Shown here one piece after another: positions 42,264-54,100 of a stretch of DNA of 64,000 nucleotides. The notes below the pieces were generated by a model, which was given only the letters and a program-made list of their open reading frames with translations, had not been told where the DNA came from and did no database searches. Both the position numbers and the translations under genes were made by a program. The DNA comes from Seminavis robusta. Lineage: Eukaryota; Bacillariophyta; Bacillariophyceae; Naviculales; Naviculaceae. Where the stretch lies: assembly GCA_903772945.1 (NCBI GenBank), contig CAICTM010000091.1:1-64000 (forward strand), read 5' to 3'. Within the stretch, counting starts at the first letter, position 1; each line of letters opens with the position of its first letter.

Positions 42264-42663
42264 GGTGGATGATAAGATGATAAGATCTCGAGAAATGGTT
42301 ATCGTGGTGAACCTCGGACGGACCTCTCCGCGGCGAAGAAGTAAGTCTCTTCGGCGAAGAATGATCAATCAATCTTCAATCCCTTAACCCTTAAATCAGC
42401 CTTAACCCTCGTATAATGACGTCATTTTCATGAATGCTTCCACCTCCTGAATCGAGTCCCTCTTCAACATGCATGTTGGCGGCCAAACCCGACCATGGCG
42501 CATGCATGCATGGCACCACCGAGAACCAACAACAGCCACCGATTGATCATCATCATCATTCCCACAAACCAACAGCCGCTGTTATTACAACACCAACAGA
42601 GAGAGAGCGCCACAGGAGCAAGAAGACATTACAACTAACTGACTTAGACACAAGACAATCACA
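42264..42663. promoter_or_regulatory. Divergent promoter region between secreted protein and eIF1
   Basis: 400 bases separate the start codons. The eIF1 side contains CA-rich stretches typical of a leader. 'tgatgatcatt'-like and 'gcatgcatgcatgg' strings are present. No defined factor site can be assigned. Confidence 0.35.
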
Positions 42664-43126
42664 ATGGCCACCAATAGTTTGCAATTTAATACATTCGGTG
42701 AGTGCCTTATACCGGTAGCAGATGGGTATAACTATGCGGTCTGCTTCTTTCTCTGACCATCTCTGACCATCTCTGACCATCTCTGACCATCTTTGCTCCA
42801 TCTCTATTTATTATTATTTGCTAGACGCCTTTGAGGACGCGGGTGACAAGGGCGGTGTCTCGTCGGAAGAAAAGGTGCATGTTCGTGTCCAACAACGGAA
42901 CGGTAGAAAGTGTATTACCACCGTGGCCGGTCTGGCAGACGATTTGGATATCAAGCGCATTTGCAAGGCATTCAAAAAGAATTTTAGCTGCAATGGAGCC
43001 GTACAGAAGGATTTGGAAGTAGGAGAAGTCATTCAATTGAGTGGAGATCAACGAACCAACGTCAAGGATTTCCTAGTCGATCAAGAAATTTGTCATGGGG
43101 AGAGCATTGTCCTTCACGGTTTCTAA
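42664..43126 (+). CDS. Translation initiation factor eIF1 (SUI1)
   Basis: Two exons, 42664-42697 and 42825-43126, 336 bases, 111 residues. The 127-base intron has a GTGAGT donor and CTAG acceptor and splits an Asp codon. The short N-terminal tail (MATNSLQFNTFDAFED) precedes the SUI1 fold: VHVRVQQRNGRKCITTVAGL, the basic KRICKAFKKNFSCNG helix and the C-terminal strand ESIVLHGF. eIF1 sits near the ribosomal P site and enforces start-codon selection. Length and sequence are typical. Confidence 0.95.
42751..42790 (+). repeat. Four perfect 10-bp repeats in the eIF1 intron
   Basis: 'ctctgaccat' occurs four times in tandem, 35-74 bases before the acceptor. Each unit contains CTGAC, which matches a branch-point consensus, so the array may offer several branch points. 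Confidence 0.9.
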
Positions 43127-44313
43127 TTCTATTATATATATTCTTAGTTTGGATGGATGGATGGATGTGGATCTCTACACGAGCTTTCAACCAACAATAA
43201 ACTGATTTATGTAATAGCGTAACAACTTAGGGACAATAAGCATTAGTAGTATATAGAACAGAAAAAAATCACTTGTCCGGCCATTTTCTCTCGGATATCA
43301 TTTCAATTCATTTCCACCTTGGTTGGCTGTTGCTGGCTAGAGCGAACGTTGGTGATCATAGGTACAGTACAGATCCCTCTTTCAGGGCAAGGAAATGTAC
43401 CGGTACGTCTTGATGTAACTACGGTTAGGTACTCGTAGAGCCAAGGCTGTGGAAACCAAGTGGCTGACCTACATGTATCTATCAGCTCTCAGGTGAGCAG
43501 CCAATAAAGTACCGGTACTACTGCAGTATACATTGGCTCGAAAGCTTCTACTAAACTTTTAGATCGTTGCTTCCATGGTTCTCGACACCGCCCGCCCCTC
43601 CAGAGCGAGATGGCTGAGCAAAGAATATCTGCCTTTTCCTTTCTCCCACCAACCAGTCCACCACCGCCCCAATTGCTCAGCAACGTACTACGTCGTACGT
43701 CCAATGCACTGCATGAGCGGATAGCTGCACGTCAATCCCACAATACGGTAGCCAAGGCAACCAATTTCCGACCAGGCATCCCATACCGTAGCTACAGTAG
43801 GAATGAATGATTGAATCGAATGATATCGGTTCTCGGTTCTAGCTCGGCGGTACGGAACCACCATTGTACTGTTCAAAGCGAGCTGCCTGCATGGTACCCT
43901 TACAGTACAGTATCATACAGTAATAAGATCCGATGGAATCATTCCATAACCTGGATGCAAGCTTAGTCTAGGTTGTTTGGTTTTCGTTTGGATGTTGGTC
44001 AGAGAACCCATAACTAACTAAGATTGCACCACGCAATGTCACCGCTGCCATCATTGCAGAATACCTACAAACGCGATGTCCAAGGTGTCTGTGCAGGATT
44101 GAATCCTTCGACTGTAACTTACCCAATAATCAAAGAGATTTACTGTATCATTCGGCATTCGGCTTCATACAATCGGAACCCTTCTCAGTTCCCAGCTTCC
44201 GAGCCGCATTGCTGAGTTACAAGAATGCATGGTCGATGGAGAGAGCTTGAGCTGTCTCCAAAAGACTCAGAAATTGGAGCAAACAGACGAGAAGAGATCA
44301 AAAGATCATCAAG
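43127..44313. other. Spacer between eIF1 and the Atg22-like gene
   Basis: 1187 bases. A 'ggat' tandem run follows the eIF1 stop (43151-43166). GTACCGGTAC-type strings lie at 43398 and 43510. No gene is recognised. The last 300 bases likely hold the transporter promoter. Confidence 0.4.
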
Positions 44314-46092
44314 ATGGACAAGGCAACAACAACAACCATGACTATGAGTGACAGTCCAGTGCCGCAAGAGGACACGGCCACTACCAATGCTTCTAATACC
44401 AACGTGGACACCACCACCACAATGACTACCACTACTACTAGCAGTGGCTGTTGCGCTTGGACTCGTTTCGATGGCAATGTCATGGCGCAAGGCTACAATG
44501 TGCATGGAATGGGTCGTGGTCCAATCTACATGTGCACCGTACTGCTGTCTACGGCTTTTATTTACTTGGCATCGGACAAAGTCGGTTGTGTCGACATGCA
44601 AGGCAAGATTGTAGACGATTGCGAGGAACGAGTCTACGGCGCCTTTCGTCCGGCCGCCTTGGTGACCAATATTGCCACCATTTCGGGAGTTCTCGTGGCG
44701 TTGTTTCTACCACTGATTGGCGCCATTATGGACTATACACCGCATCGAAAAACAGTGGGAGTCGTTACTGCCATTCTCATGATTCTGACGGAAGCCATTC
44801 AAATTGGCACCACGTCGCAAACATGGTTTGGCATGGCACTATTAGAAGCCTTTTCTGGCTTGCTCTTTGAAACCCAAATCATTGCTTCCTTGGCGTATTT
44901 GCCCGATTTGGCCAAGACGGTGGGAGATGAAACCATGAACACGTATACGGCAAAATTCATCATGGTAGAAGTGGCACTGGGCCAGGCACTCTACATGTTT
45001 GTCGTCATTGCCGTGGCGACAGCCTTGGGACTCGGTGATGTCGCCACGGCTCGAGTAGGACAAGGCATTGTCACGGTATGGGCAGGACTCGGATTCTATC
45101 TGGGATGGAAAAAATTGCCACATGTGCCGGCCAAACATTCACTGCTGCTTCAACAAGAAGAAGAAGAACAACCAGAACAACCAAATGACAATAATCCTGA
45201 AGATGAAAAAGAAGAAGGAAAAGAAATGGACACCACCACCAAGCAGCAACCACAACAACAAAAGAAAAAACACAATCTATTTCTCATTGGATTCATCCAG
45301 AATTGGCACACATTCCAACGCATCAATCGGGAATACAAACATTCCATTCGATGGTTTCTACTCGCGTGTGTCTTTGGAGAAGCGGCCGCCACGGCATTCT
45401 TGACGGTCGCCGTCATTGTATTGACGGAAGAATGGGGATTGGATGCCACACAAGTCGGACTCTTTTTCATTGTCGGACTCGTCGGGATTGTGCTGGGATG
45501 TTGGCCGGGAGAATGGATTTGTCGACGCACCAATCCCAATACTTCATGGAGACTCGCCATGCTTTATACGTTTGTCGTGAGTGTCATTGGGGCTCTTACG
45601 GTGAACAAGGACAATGCCATTCCGTCGTCGTTTGTATGGGGATTCGCCGTTTCACTGGGACTGGGATGGCACTATCAGGCCGAATATGTCTATGTGGCAC
45701 TCATTACCCCGAAAGATCAAGAAGCTGAGCTCGCAGGATTCTTCAATTATTGCCGAATCATATTGTCGTGGTTGCCACCCCTCCTATTCTCGCTACTGGT
45801 AGAAGCCAATGTGTCGCAATCCATTGGCATTATTACCACCAACTGCTTCTTTTTGCTAGCCATTGCTGCACTCTGCATGTCGGCACCCTGGGAACAAGTA
45901 TTGGAAGAAGTTCATGGTGGTTCCAACCACAAGAATAAGGAGGACAACAACAAGACAGCAACTATTGTGGTGGAAACAACCAAGGGAGAAGACGCACAAG
46001 ACGACAATGACGTCGTCAAGGAAGCGAGCGAACCACAAGAGAATTCGACTATGGATGTGGAGAATGGAGCTCCAACCATGGCAGCAGAGTAG
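44314..46092 (+). CDS. Atg22/UMF1-type MFS transporter
   Basis: 592 codons, no intron. After a Thr-rich N-terminus (1-45), GMGRGPIYMCTVLLS begins the membrane domain. About twelve hydrophobic segments follow, split by a charged central loop (about 275-325, rich in Glu, Gln and Lys). Features such as the LIGAIMDYTPHRK cytosolic loop after TM2-3 match the vacuole-effluxer (Atg22) branch of the major facilitator superfamily, which exports amino acids from the vacuole after autophagy. The acidic C-terminal tail (530-592) is likely cytosolic. Substrate not shown. Confidence 0.8.
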   Translation: MDKATTTTMTMSDSPVPQEDTATTNASNTNVDTTTTMTTTTTSSGCCAWTRFDGNVMAQGYNVHGMGRGPIYMCTVLLSTAFIYLASDKVGCVDMQGKIVDDCEERVYGAFRPAALVTNIATISGVLVALFLPLIGAIMDYTPHRKTVGVVTAILMILTEAIQIGTTSQTWFGMALLEAFSGLLFETQIIASLAYLPDLAKTVGDETMNTYTAKFIMVEVALGQALYMFVVIAVATALGLGDVATARVGQGIVTVWAGLGFYLGWKKLPHVPAKHSLLLQQEEEEQPEQPNDNNPEDEKEEGKEMDTTTKQQPQQQKKKHNLFLIGFIQNWHTFQRINREYKHSIRWFLLACVFGEAAATAFLTVAVIVLTEEWGLDATQVGLFFIVGLVGIVLGCWPGEWICRRTNPNTSWRLAMLYTFVVSVIGALTVNKDNAIPSSFVWGFAVSLGLGWHYQAEYVYVALITPKDQEAELAGFFNYCRIILSWLPPLLFSLLVEANVSQSIGIITTNCFFLLAIAALCMSAPWEQVLEEVHGGSNHKNKEDNNKTATIVVETTKGEDAQDDNDVVKEASEPQENSTMDVENGAPTMAAE

Positions 46093-47681
46093 ATAGCTAG
46101 CTTGCACTTTACGGAATGAATGACGGGAACGGGCAAGGTCGTCTGAAACTGTTTGTAGAAATGAATATCTAGTATGCAATACAATACACTATACTATAGC
46201 AACGTTTTGTCATCTTTCTGTATAGCCAACGTTTGGTACATGTACCTTGGATCGATCACTACAGTACGGGACAAGACCCCAATGCAAAACCGGGTCCGTG
46301 AACTCCAAAAACGAACGGTTTCTTTTCCTTGACTTACTAGTATATATAGAAGCCCAGCTTCCGCACTCTCCGGTGGGGATGGCCAGCCCGCTCAAGGTCG
46401 CCATCGAGTTGAACCATGGGATAGGGCAGGGCAGCCTGTTACACGCAACCAACCAGAATGGATGCGAGCTCTATCGTCTCGTCAACTCTGGCATGCATGC
46501 AGCTGCTGTGGCTCAAGAACGGATCGATGGATTGATTGCATGATCATTTTATTGAAAGTTCCCGCTTCCTCGGTACCGTACAGAGAAAACCAAGAAGTAC
46601 GACGCATCAAAGCCTTCAATTCACGTTTGTGGTGCTGTCATACGGTATCCTACTCAAATTGGTTCCTGATATAGGTGTGACTCGATGCATTGTAAGAATT
46701 GCAGAGACGAGATTATACTGCCAGCGTTCAGTTTGTCAAAAGCAATGCAGCAGAAAGCAGATTGGAACCAGAATTTCGAGACCGCTTTGGTTGATGCGAA
46801 CCCAACCATGGAATCACAATGCTTTATTAAAGGGAGGAAGAACGAAGCAACCCATGCAGCAAAATCTCCTAAGCATGAAAGACGAAGACACTACTGTTCG
46901 ACCAACATGTATTGCTTTTGTGAAAGGCGAGGCTGCGTTTGACTGCAAAGCAAGGCAGAGAGGGTGTGAGTGGCTACAACGCTACTGTGCAACCAGCTAG
47001 CTAGCTAGAAAGACTGAGAGAAACGTAAGTGGCTGGCCCTTGACAAATGCAGTGGCCAACCACCCACGGGACAAGCTACAAATTAATTATACTGAGCCCT
47101 GTAGACGCCAAGGTTCATCGTTCCTAACGGTGAGAGTCCTCCGACTGCGTGGGATCAGATCGTTGGGTCACGGAGCGCGAGAACCAACCGATGAGACGAA
47201 GCACCAGACCTGCTTCTGACGACGCCGACAGTCCAACCTGAATCGAATCAGACTTGAAGCAGAACCCGAGAGGCGCCGCCGATGACTTGGAAGAGCAACC
47301 GAAGGATGAGGGACCGTGGACCGTACCAACCGACATCAAAGAGCAAATGAAGGGACGGAGACGTTTTGGTAGGACTGTCGTAAGCGAAGGGAGCTTGGAC
47401 CAGCGTTGCCGATCAATCGTAGCATTGCCGAAACGCAAAAGAAGGGGAAGATGCCTGAGACGAGGCAGTTCGCCGCTAACCTGTTGGATGATGAGGCATC
47501 GACGACGACGACAACCAAATCAAGACGATACCAGGATAGTACAGCTCGAGGCGAACCACCAATCAACCAAAGCTAAGCGCAAGAGCAAGAGCAACGAAAG
47601 CGAGGAAGGATGAGAACCACAACGACTCCGCCAAACAGAAGAGCCAACTTTACCTTGCACGAGAACGAACCAACCCACAAA
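46093..47681. other. Long spacer without a supportable gene
   Basis: 1589 bases. Palindromic CTAGCTAGCTAG occurs near 46996. A 119-codon plus-strand frame (47254-47613) is Lys/Arg/Glu-rich, with DDLEEQPKDEGPWTVPTDIK, but lacks any recognisable domain and is probably chance or a decayed gene. Confidence 0.4.
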
Positions 47682-47947
47682 GGAACCACCGCAAGATGAC
47701 TCTGGATCCGTTCAACCACACAGCGGTCCGCCGAGGGTTCATCAAAGAAGAACATCTCGAGGTACGTGAACGTGGGACTCTCAATACCATCATTGTCATC
47801 GTCATGCGCCCACCCCAACAGGAACCACCGCAAGATGACTCTGGATCCGTTCAACCACACAGCGGTCCGCGCGAGGGTTCATCATAGAAGAACATCTCGA
47901 GGCACGTGAACGTGGGACTCTCAATACCATCATTGTCATCGTCATGC
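47682..47947. repeat. Tandem direct duplication, 139-bp period
   Basis: 47682-47820 and 47821-47947 are near identical ('ggaaccaccgcaagatgact...' to '...cattgtcatcgtcatgc'), with about four differences. This is a recent local duplication. No coding function is seen. Confidence 0.9.
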
Positions 47948-48108
47948 ATGTCTTCGCGAGGAAGAAGAACACCGAATGTATGAGAATGAAGCTGGTTTTC
48001 TTTCTAGCTAGGAACTCTTGTCTTTCGAAGAAGATGTCAAAACGATCGTTTGAGATTAAAATTTGAACGAAATTAAAGTTTGAAACCGTGAAACGAAAGC
48101 GCCTTACC

Positions 48109-48432
48109 GGAGCGTGCCTCAAATGGTGTTTTGGGGAAACCAGGATTTAAAGTGGTTTCAAAATTAGTTGAGTCAGTCGTGACAGGTTTTAAAGCCATTC
48201 CAAAATTGGTCCCGTCAGGTCAAAATTGGTCCCATCAGGTCAAAATTGGTCCCCAGAGGTCAAAATTGGTCCCGTACGTACCGGTACAGCTGTACCCCGT
48301 ACGGTACGGTACCGTAGAGCCGTACCCCTGACAAAAATGAAGACTCAAATTTGGAGTAGAGTTTGAAACTCAACTTCAACTCTAAATCCGACTGGTAAAT
48401 GCAGCAGCACATGCACGATTGAGGCACGCTCC
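48109..48432. mobile_element. MITE, family M1 copy 2
   Basis: The ends GGAGCGTGCCTCAA (48109-48122) and their inverted copy (48419-48432) match the termini of the 24338-24791 element, and the right end also shares the inner 'TCGTGCAT' bases. The interior is different: four 20-base tandem units of 'caaaattggtcccgtcaggt' (48201-48280) and GTACGGTACGGTACC palindromes. Non-coding. Confidence 0.75.
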
Positions 48433-49133
48433 GGGTCTCTCGATATTTCTCTCGGTACAGATTCTGGTTGGTCCCCAGTTCTGTGCAACAAGAATCTAGA
48501 TATCAAAATCGAAATCAAATTATTTGAAACCGTAGTCTCAGAGGAGCGTGATTGTGAAGCAAAGCATTTATACCGGGACCCCACCCCTTGCCGGAAGTGA
48601 TCCGAGGTGCGCACCTGCACGATGATGCCGGCAACGTGTCACCACCGTTATAGCCTCAAGCCCACACCAAAAAATCTAACCAACTGCATCCCAATTGCTG
48701 GTCCCTTTTGCATGAAACTTCCTCTACCGTACAAGCCTACGATAGTGGTGCGAGCCACATGCCTTTCCGATCAAGGCCATAAAACTTTCAAGCTTGCATC
48801 TTCACCAACTGACTCGACGTTCCATGGGGTCGATTGTTGGCTTTTTCTGTTGAGTAGATACCAGTCCTGTTGAACAGGATGATAGCGCTGCTTGGTTTTG
48901 GCTTTCGAGGAGCGACTGCATGGCGAACCAAAGGAAGATTGTCACACATGTACCGTAGTCCACGTTCCCGCGTAGCGTGGAAGGTTTGATCCACGAATGG
49001 CCATTCTTCGAAAGCACTCGATTTTCTTCGTTAGAAGCAGGCCAATGCAGTGAGGGTAAAGCACACTGCTTGTGGCCATAAATTACAAGAAGTGGTAGCT
49101 TTCTAAGAGCGAAAGTTAACAGCAAACAGCAAG
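48433..49133. other. Spacer and upstream region of the GET3-like gene
   Basis: 701 bases. No gene is recognised. The last 100 bases are A-rich with a short leader before the ATG at 49134. Confidence 0.35.
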
Positions 49134-50980
49134 ATGTCTTTGGATTCATTGGTCAATGCTGCGGCAGGCAGTGATCTGAAGTTTGTGTTTGTTGGAGGCA
49201 AAGGTGGTGTTGGTACGTCAAAGCAACGGAAATTCGGGCTACCGTACCACCGTATAGGTATGCTCTCATGCTCTCTAATATCCATGGTTTTCGTCTCTGA
49301 CGGTGAATTCTGTGCCTTCATGCTGTATTTCTCTTCTTTTCTATAGGCAAGACGACTTCGTCTTCTGCCATTGCCACCTTGTTGGCGACGATTTGTCAGA
49401 AGCGAGTTTTGTTGGTCAGCACCGATCCTGCGCACTCCTTGGGAGATGCCTGGCGGCAGAAGTTTTCCAATGTCCCCACCAAGGCCATTGCTCCCGCACA
49501 AGATGGTACCAGTACTGGCGGCTCGTTGGATATCATGGAAGTGGACCCTCAGCAGAGTATGGAAGGAGAACTCCAGCAATGGGCGGCTGTATCGCAAGAA
49601 CTATTTGCTGGATCCTCTTCTCCCAATGACAAGGATAAGAATGACGAATGGTCGTCCAAAATGGCGCAATTTCAAGAGTGGCTATCGGGAATTCCCGGTA
49701 TTGATGAAGCTACGGCGCTGAGTAACGCGATTACGCACATTGAGTCGGGTAACTACGACCTGATCGTCTTCGATACTGCACCAACAGGCCATACTCTGAA
49801 GCTATTGGCTTTGCCGGAAATTCTAGAACAAGGCATTGACAAACTTCAGTCCTGGCAAACTACCTTTTGGAGTTACTGGGAAGCCTTCAAGACGGCGTCG
49901 TCCACAGCCAGTATGACCAAGGCGCAGAGACGCGCTGCACTCAAGAACCAAGTAAAGGACAAGTTGACCCAATACAAACACGATATTCAAAAGGTCGCCA
50001 TGATGCTTCAGGATCAGACGCGGACACGCTTTGTCGTGGTCTGCATTGCCGAATTCTTGAGCGTCTCGGAGACCCAACGACTACTTCAGGAATTGACCAA
50101 GAATCAGGTCATTGCCTCTCACATTATCGTCAATCAACTCGTCGTCCAAGATGCCCTCACACAAGAGCAGCTTACAGAACTGGAGTCACTCGCCGAGGTG
50201 GGCAACTTGCAGCTGCCACAGGAACTTCTGCGCAAAACGGTTCATGCTTGTCGTCTCACCACGGCCCGCAAGTCCATTCAACAACGATATTTGTCCGACC
50301 TCAAGGGATTTACCGAAGTGACCGAACGAAATGTGGAAGTTTGCGAGGTGCCACTCTTGCCGGAAGAAGTCACGGGCACGGATGCCATTCGACGATTTGC
50401 AAAGTTGCTCGTTCGCAATCCCGACGTGGTATCCGCTGACAGCAGCGGTAGCACCGCCAATACCGGTGGCAAGCTCTACGATCACTTGATTGCGGCCAAG
50501 AACGGCACAGCGACCACCACCAAAACAGAGTTCTCTCCCGGTGACGTTGTCCAAGTGACGGGTCTAGCCAAGTCGCCGCAGTTCAACGACCTCGAGGGCA
50601 AGGTGACAACGCATAGGAACGACGAAACGGGACGGTACGGCGTCATGGTCCAGTTCCAAGGAAAGAAGAAGACACTGGCGCTCCAACCAAAGAATCTTGT
50701 CTTTGTGCGCAATAGCGATAAGAAACACAAGAGCGGCAGCCGCGGCGGCAACAGCAACGAAAATGCGGAGAACGCAGTCAACGGAGCTAGCAGTGGCATG
50801 ATGGACAAGGCCAAGAAGATCTTGGAGGATCCCGAAATCAAGGATTTGGTGGCGCAAAACCCTCGATTCAAGGTGGCTGTCCAAGACTGCTTGGAGAATC
50901 CTATGAATGTTATGAAATACCTGGGAGATCCCGAAATGAGTCCCTTGATTAGCAAGGCCATGTCTAAGATGGGAATCTAG
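49134..50980 (+). CDS. GET3/ArsA-type ATPase fused to KOW/SH3-like and STI1 domains
   Basis: Two exons, 49134-49212 and 49347-50980, 571 codons. The 134-base intron (GTACGT donor, ATAG acceptor) cuts the P-loop, which reads GGKGGVGKTT (21-30) once spliced. [16 protein letters not shown] is the switch I region, and [17 protein letters not shown] is the switch II region. These ATPases deliver tail-anchored proteins to membranes. The paired CxxC zinc site of eukaryotic GET3 is absent: the region reads [18 protein letters not shown] with one Cys (about 328). After about residue 400 there is an SH3/KOW-like module ([20 protein letters not shown] to LQPKNLVFV). A linker follows, then an STI1-type helical repeat ([20 protein letters not shown]) at the end. 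The fusion brings a co-chaperone-type domain onto the ATPase. Compartment unknown; no clear transit peptide. Confidence 0.88.
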
Positions 50981-51100
50981 CTAGACTATGCTGCACCAGA
51001 AACAGATATTAGATTAGAAGATTACATGGACAAATTTGCAGCGGCAGCCTGGTTGTGTTCTTTGTCTCAACATGCGCTATTGCACTTTTCATCGATTAGG

Positions 51101-54100
51101 TCAGAGAATGTCAGAGTACATTTCTTGCAGTTGAGTGACCTTTTTCATGGCACCCCAAGTGCCATAACGCTCAATTGCTTCTGCTAGCTTGACAGCAGCA
51201 CCATCTTTGTCGTTCTGTTCAAGCATATACTCTGCATGTCGTTCACTTGCCAAGGCAGCATCATGAATCCAGCCACCTCGAACTGCCAATCGCGCAGCCT
51301 TGGAGTACAGTTCATACGTATCTTGGCTTTTGGAGAGGGCAGCACGTTCGGCATTGAGGAACTCAAGTTGGTGATAAGCGTTGGGGTTGCCCTTCTGCAG
51401 CCAGACTTTTACTGTCTTTGTTGCCCTGTAGGCATGACGTCGATACTTGAACTTTTTGGTTTTTCGAGCCATTGCATACAGTGACACAGCTCGGAGGAAA
51501 GGATCCACCATGGCAATAGGCATGCCAGGAAGTTCTTCATACACATTGTTGCCTCTCTTCAGAGCAAGCACTGCACCTTTCTCATGATCGCCAAAGTGTA
51601 CACAAAGAAAACTCTGGAGTACACAAAGAAAACTCTTGAGCAGGCTTGAAAATTTCCCTGAAACAGTAGATGCCTCCTCCAAAAGGCAATCCTCTGAGAT
51701 TGCTGATCCACAGAGAATTGTTGTGTTTTCCGATTCACCCATCAAGTTCATTGCCGTCTGCCAATAGAGACGGAGTCTTCTGGAATAGCCCAGGTTGGTG
51801 CTGATTCTCTCAAACTGGGACAGGTAGATTCGAATGTCATGAGACAGTCCTCGAAGCTGCAAACCTGATAGCAAACCCATCTCAGCGTAGATAGTAATGT
51901 TGCCTAACGACCATTCAATATCTCCAAACTGCATCCCAATCTTGTAGCCTTCCATCATCCACCGAAGCTGACTCTGCATGGGGCGCAGCCAGACAATGGC
52001 AACGCCATGTGAACAACACATGGTTGAAGATCGAGGAGATCTCTCTTCTAATTTGTCATACATATTGAGAGCAAGGGTTGCATACTGCTTTCCTATTTCC
52101 CAGTCACCCAAGGCATGCATAATCATGATTCCGGCCGAGGAGAAAGCAAGTTGTGATTCATCCGCCAAACCGTGTTCGAGGGTTAGATGGACCATGCGAA
52201 AAGTTCCTAGCAACCAAAGCATCGAATTCTGATCCATGTAGGCATGCAACATGAGTGATGCCAGCAATGACATTGCGTTCTTGTGAACAGAGTCAGTCAT
52301 CAAGGGCATCTTCTGCAGTTCTGGAGCAGTTGGAGTAATCTTTTTGAGCTTTCGTTTGAATTGGAGTAGTGTTGATATTGCTGCCAGTGCTTGTGGAATC
52401 TTTCTGTGAGGAAGCCTGCATCCCAGCTTCCCCAACACCTTAACTTCAAGTTTCAAAGCCTCATGGTAGTTCCCATGCCGGGCAAACTTATGAATCCAAA
52501 CCTTGTAGCACGGGATCTTGTCGAGAATAGAACAGTTCTTTTGACTAAACACAACATTGCAATACTGTTCCATAGTCGGAAATTCTCCCATGCTGCTGGC
52601 AGCTTCTGCTCGGATGGTGTGGAGTTCCAGAGCCAGGTTCTTGCAACTAGTCCAGCAATCATTGGGCAGGTTTGCGATACCAAATTCAGAGTACACCGAC
52701 TGAAGGGATACAGCATTGTAGATTTTGGCCTTCTTGGCAGCCCTTAGGTTGAGCTCAGCCAGCTCTGTGGATGCGGAAGTAGACCCGTCATTCAGTAGGT
52801 TGACAATACAGAACAAGTACTGTTCCAAGTCCTCTCCATCCAAGCAGGTATAAAGAGTTTGTCCTACTTTGTACTTTCTTGCTGCAAAGTTCTCTTGTGG
52901 CTCCAACAACATGGCAGCCTCTTGGACCTTGTCATGGGTCCATCGCAAACCTAGTGATTGCAACAAAAGGAACAAGGTTTGTTGCTTGGTGAGCTGATAT
53001 GGTAGATTTGGTAGCAAGCACCTGTCAATGACGTACCTTCATCAATCCGTTCCAGGAACTTCTCTTCGATGGATTCCTCCAGCAGTTGATGGAAGAGTTC
53101 ATCCTTAGAAGTTCCCTCATCATTTGGCATGATGACATCTGGTGACATGGCCCATACCAAGAAGAGTACTGATCCTGTAAAGATATTACCCAAGCAACAA
53201 GCCAGCTTGAGCAAATGGACCAATTCTTTGGACTGTTTCAAGAACTTTGATGTCATCAAGTCCACTACATTAGCTGTAGCTGCAGTGGCTGCTTTGATTC
53301 TGGAAATATCCCACTCCCAACAAAAGGTTCCCAAGTTGAATATGAGCAATCCATCTTGATTCAGCATTTCCACATACATCAGAAAGAAAAATGGGTTTCC
53401 CATGGTCCTCTGATGGCATAAGTCGGACAATTCTCGGGTCTTTGTTTGGTTATCGATGTTCAGCAAGGTCATGACAATTTGGTTTGAATCGGTGGGAGTC
53501 AAGTTGCCAATGTGGAGCTCCGTGATGGTCAAGCCGATCTTCTGACTGTCATGCTTCAAGTCACGAATTACTTGTGCCAGACTGTGTGTTTCCTCTACTT
53601 CATCAGACCGGTAGCAGCCAACAACCATGAGATGTGGATTGGTCGTGTCCGAAACCAATAGCTTGAGCAGCTCAAGTGTCCTGATATCTGACCACTTGAT
53701 GTTCCAGAAAGCAAACAAGAGATGATTTGAGAGGTTTGTTATATGGCCACGCTTTACCAGAAGCCACCAGCCTGATTTCATTGTCGATGCATACCTGGAG
53801 GTCATCTAAGACCAGAACCAATGGAGCAAAGAAGAAGCTGATCACCCTAAAAAACTTTCGGAATGCTGATTCCAGCATTTCTTGCGTTTGACCCATGGGA
53901 TCCTTGCTGCTGCTTGTGACTTCATCAGGTGGCCTGACTTCAGCGTTGCTGACTGTGTGGCGCTGTGGATCCGCATGTAACTCAACCTTCTCCATAAGAA
54001 TGTCTCCCCAAATTGGGACGGCGTGGACCAGCATTTCCAACTCCATACCCACCAGCTCTCCACGGAGCTTATCTTGAATTTTCCTATAGGACTCAGTATT

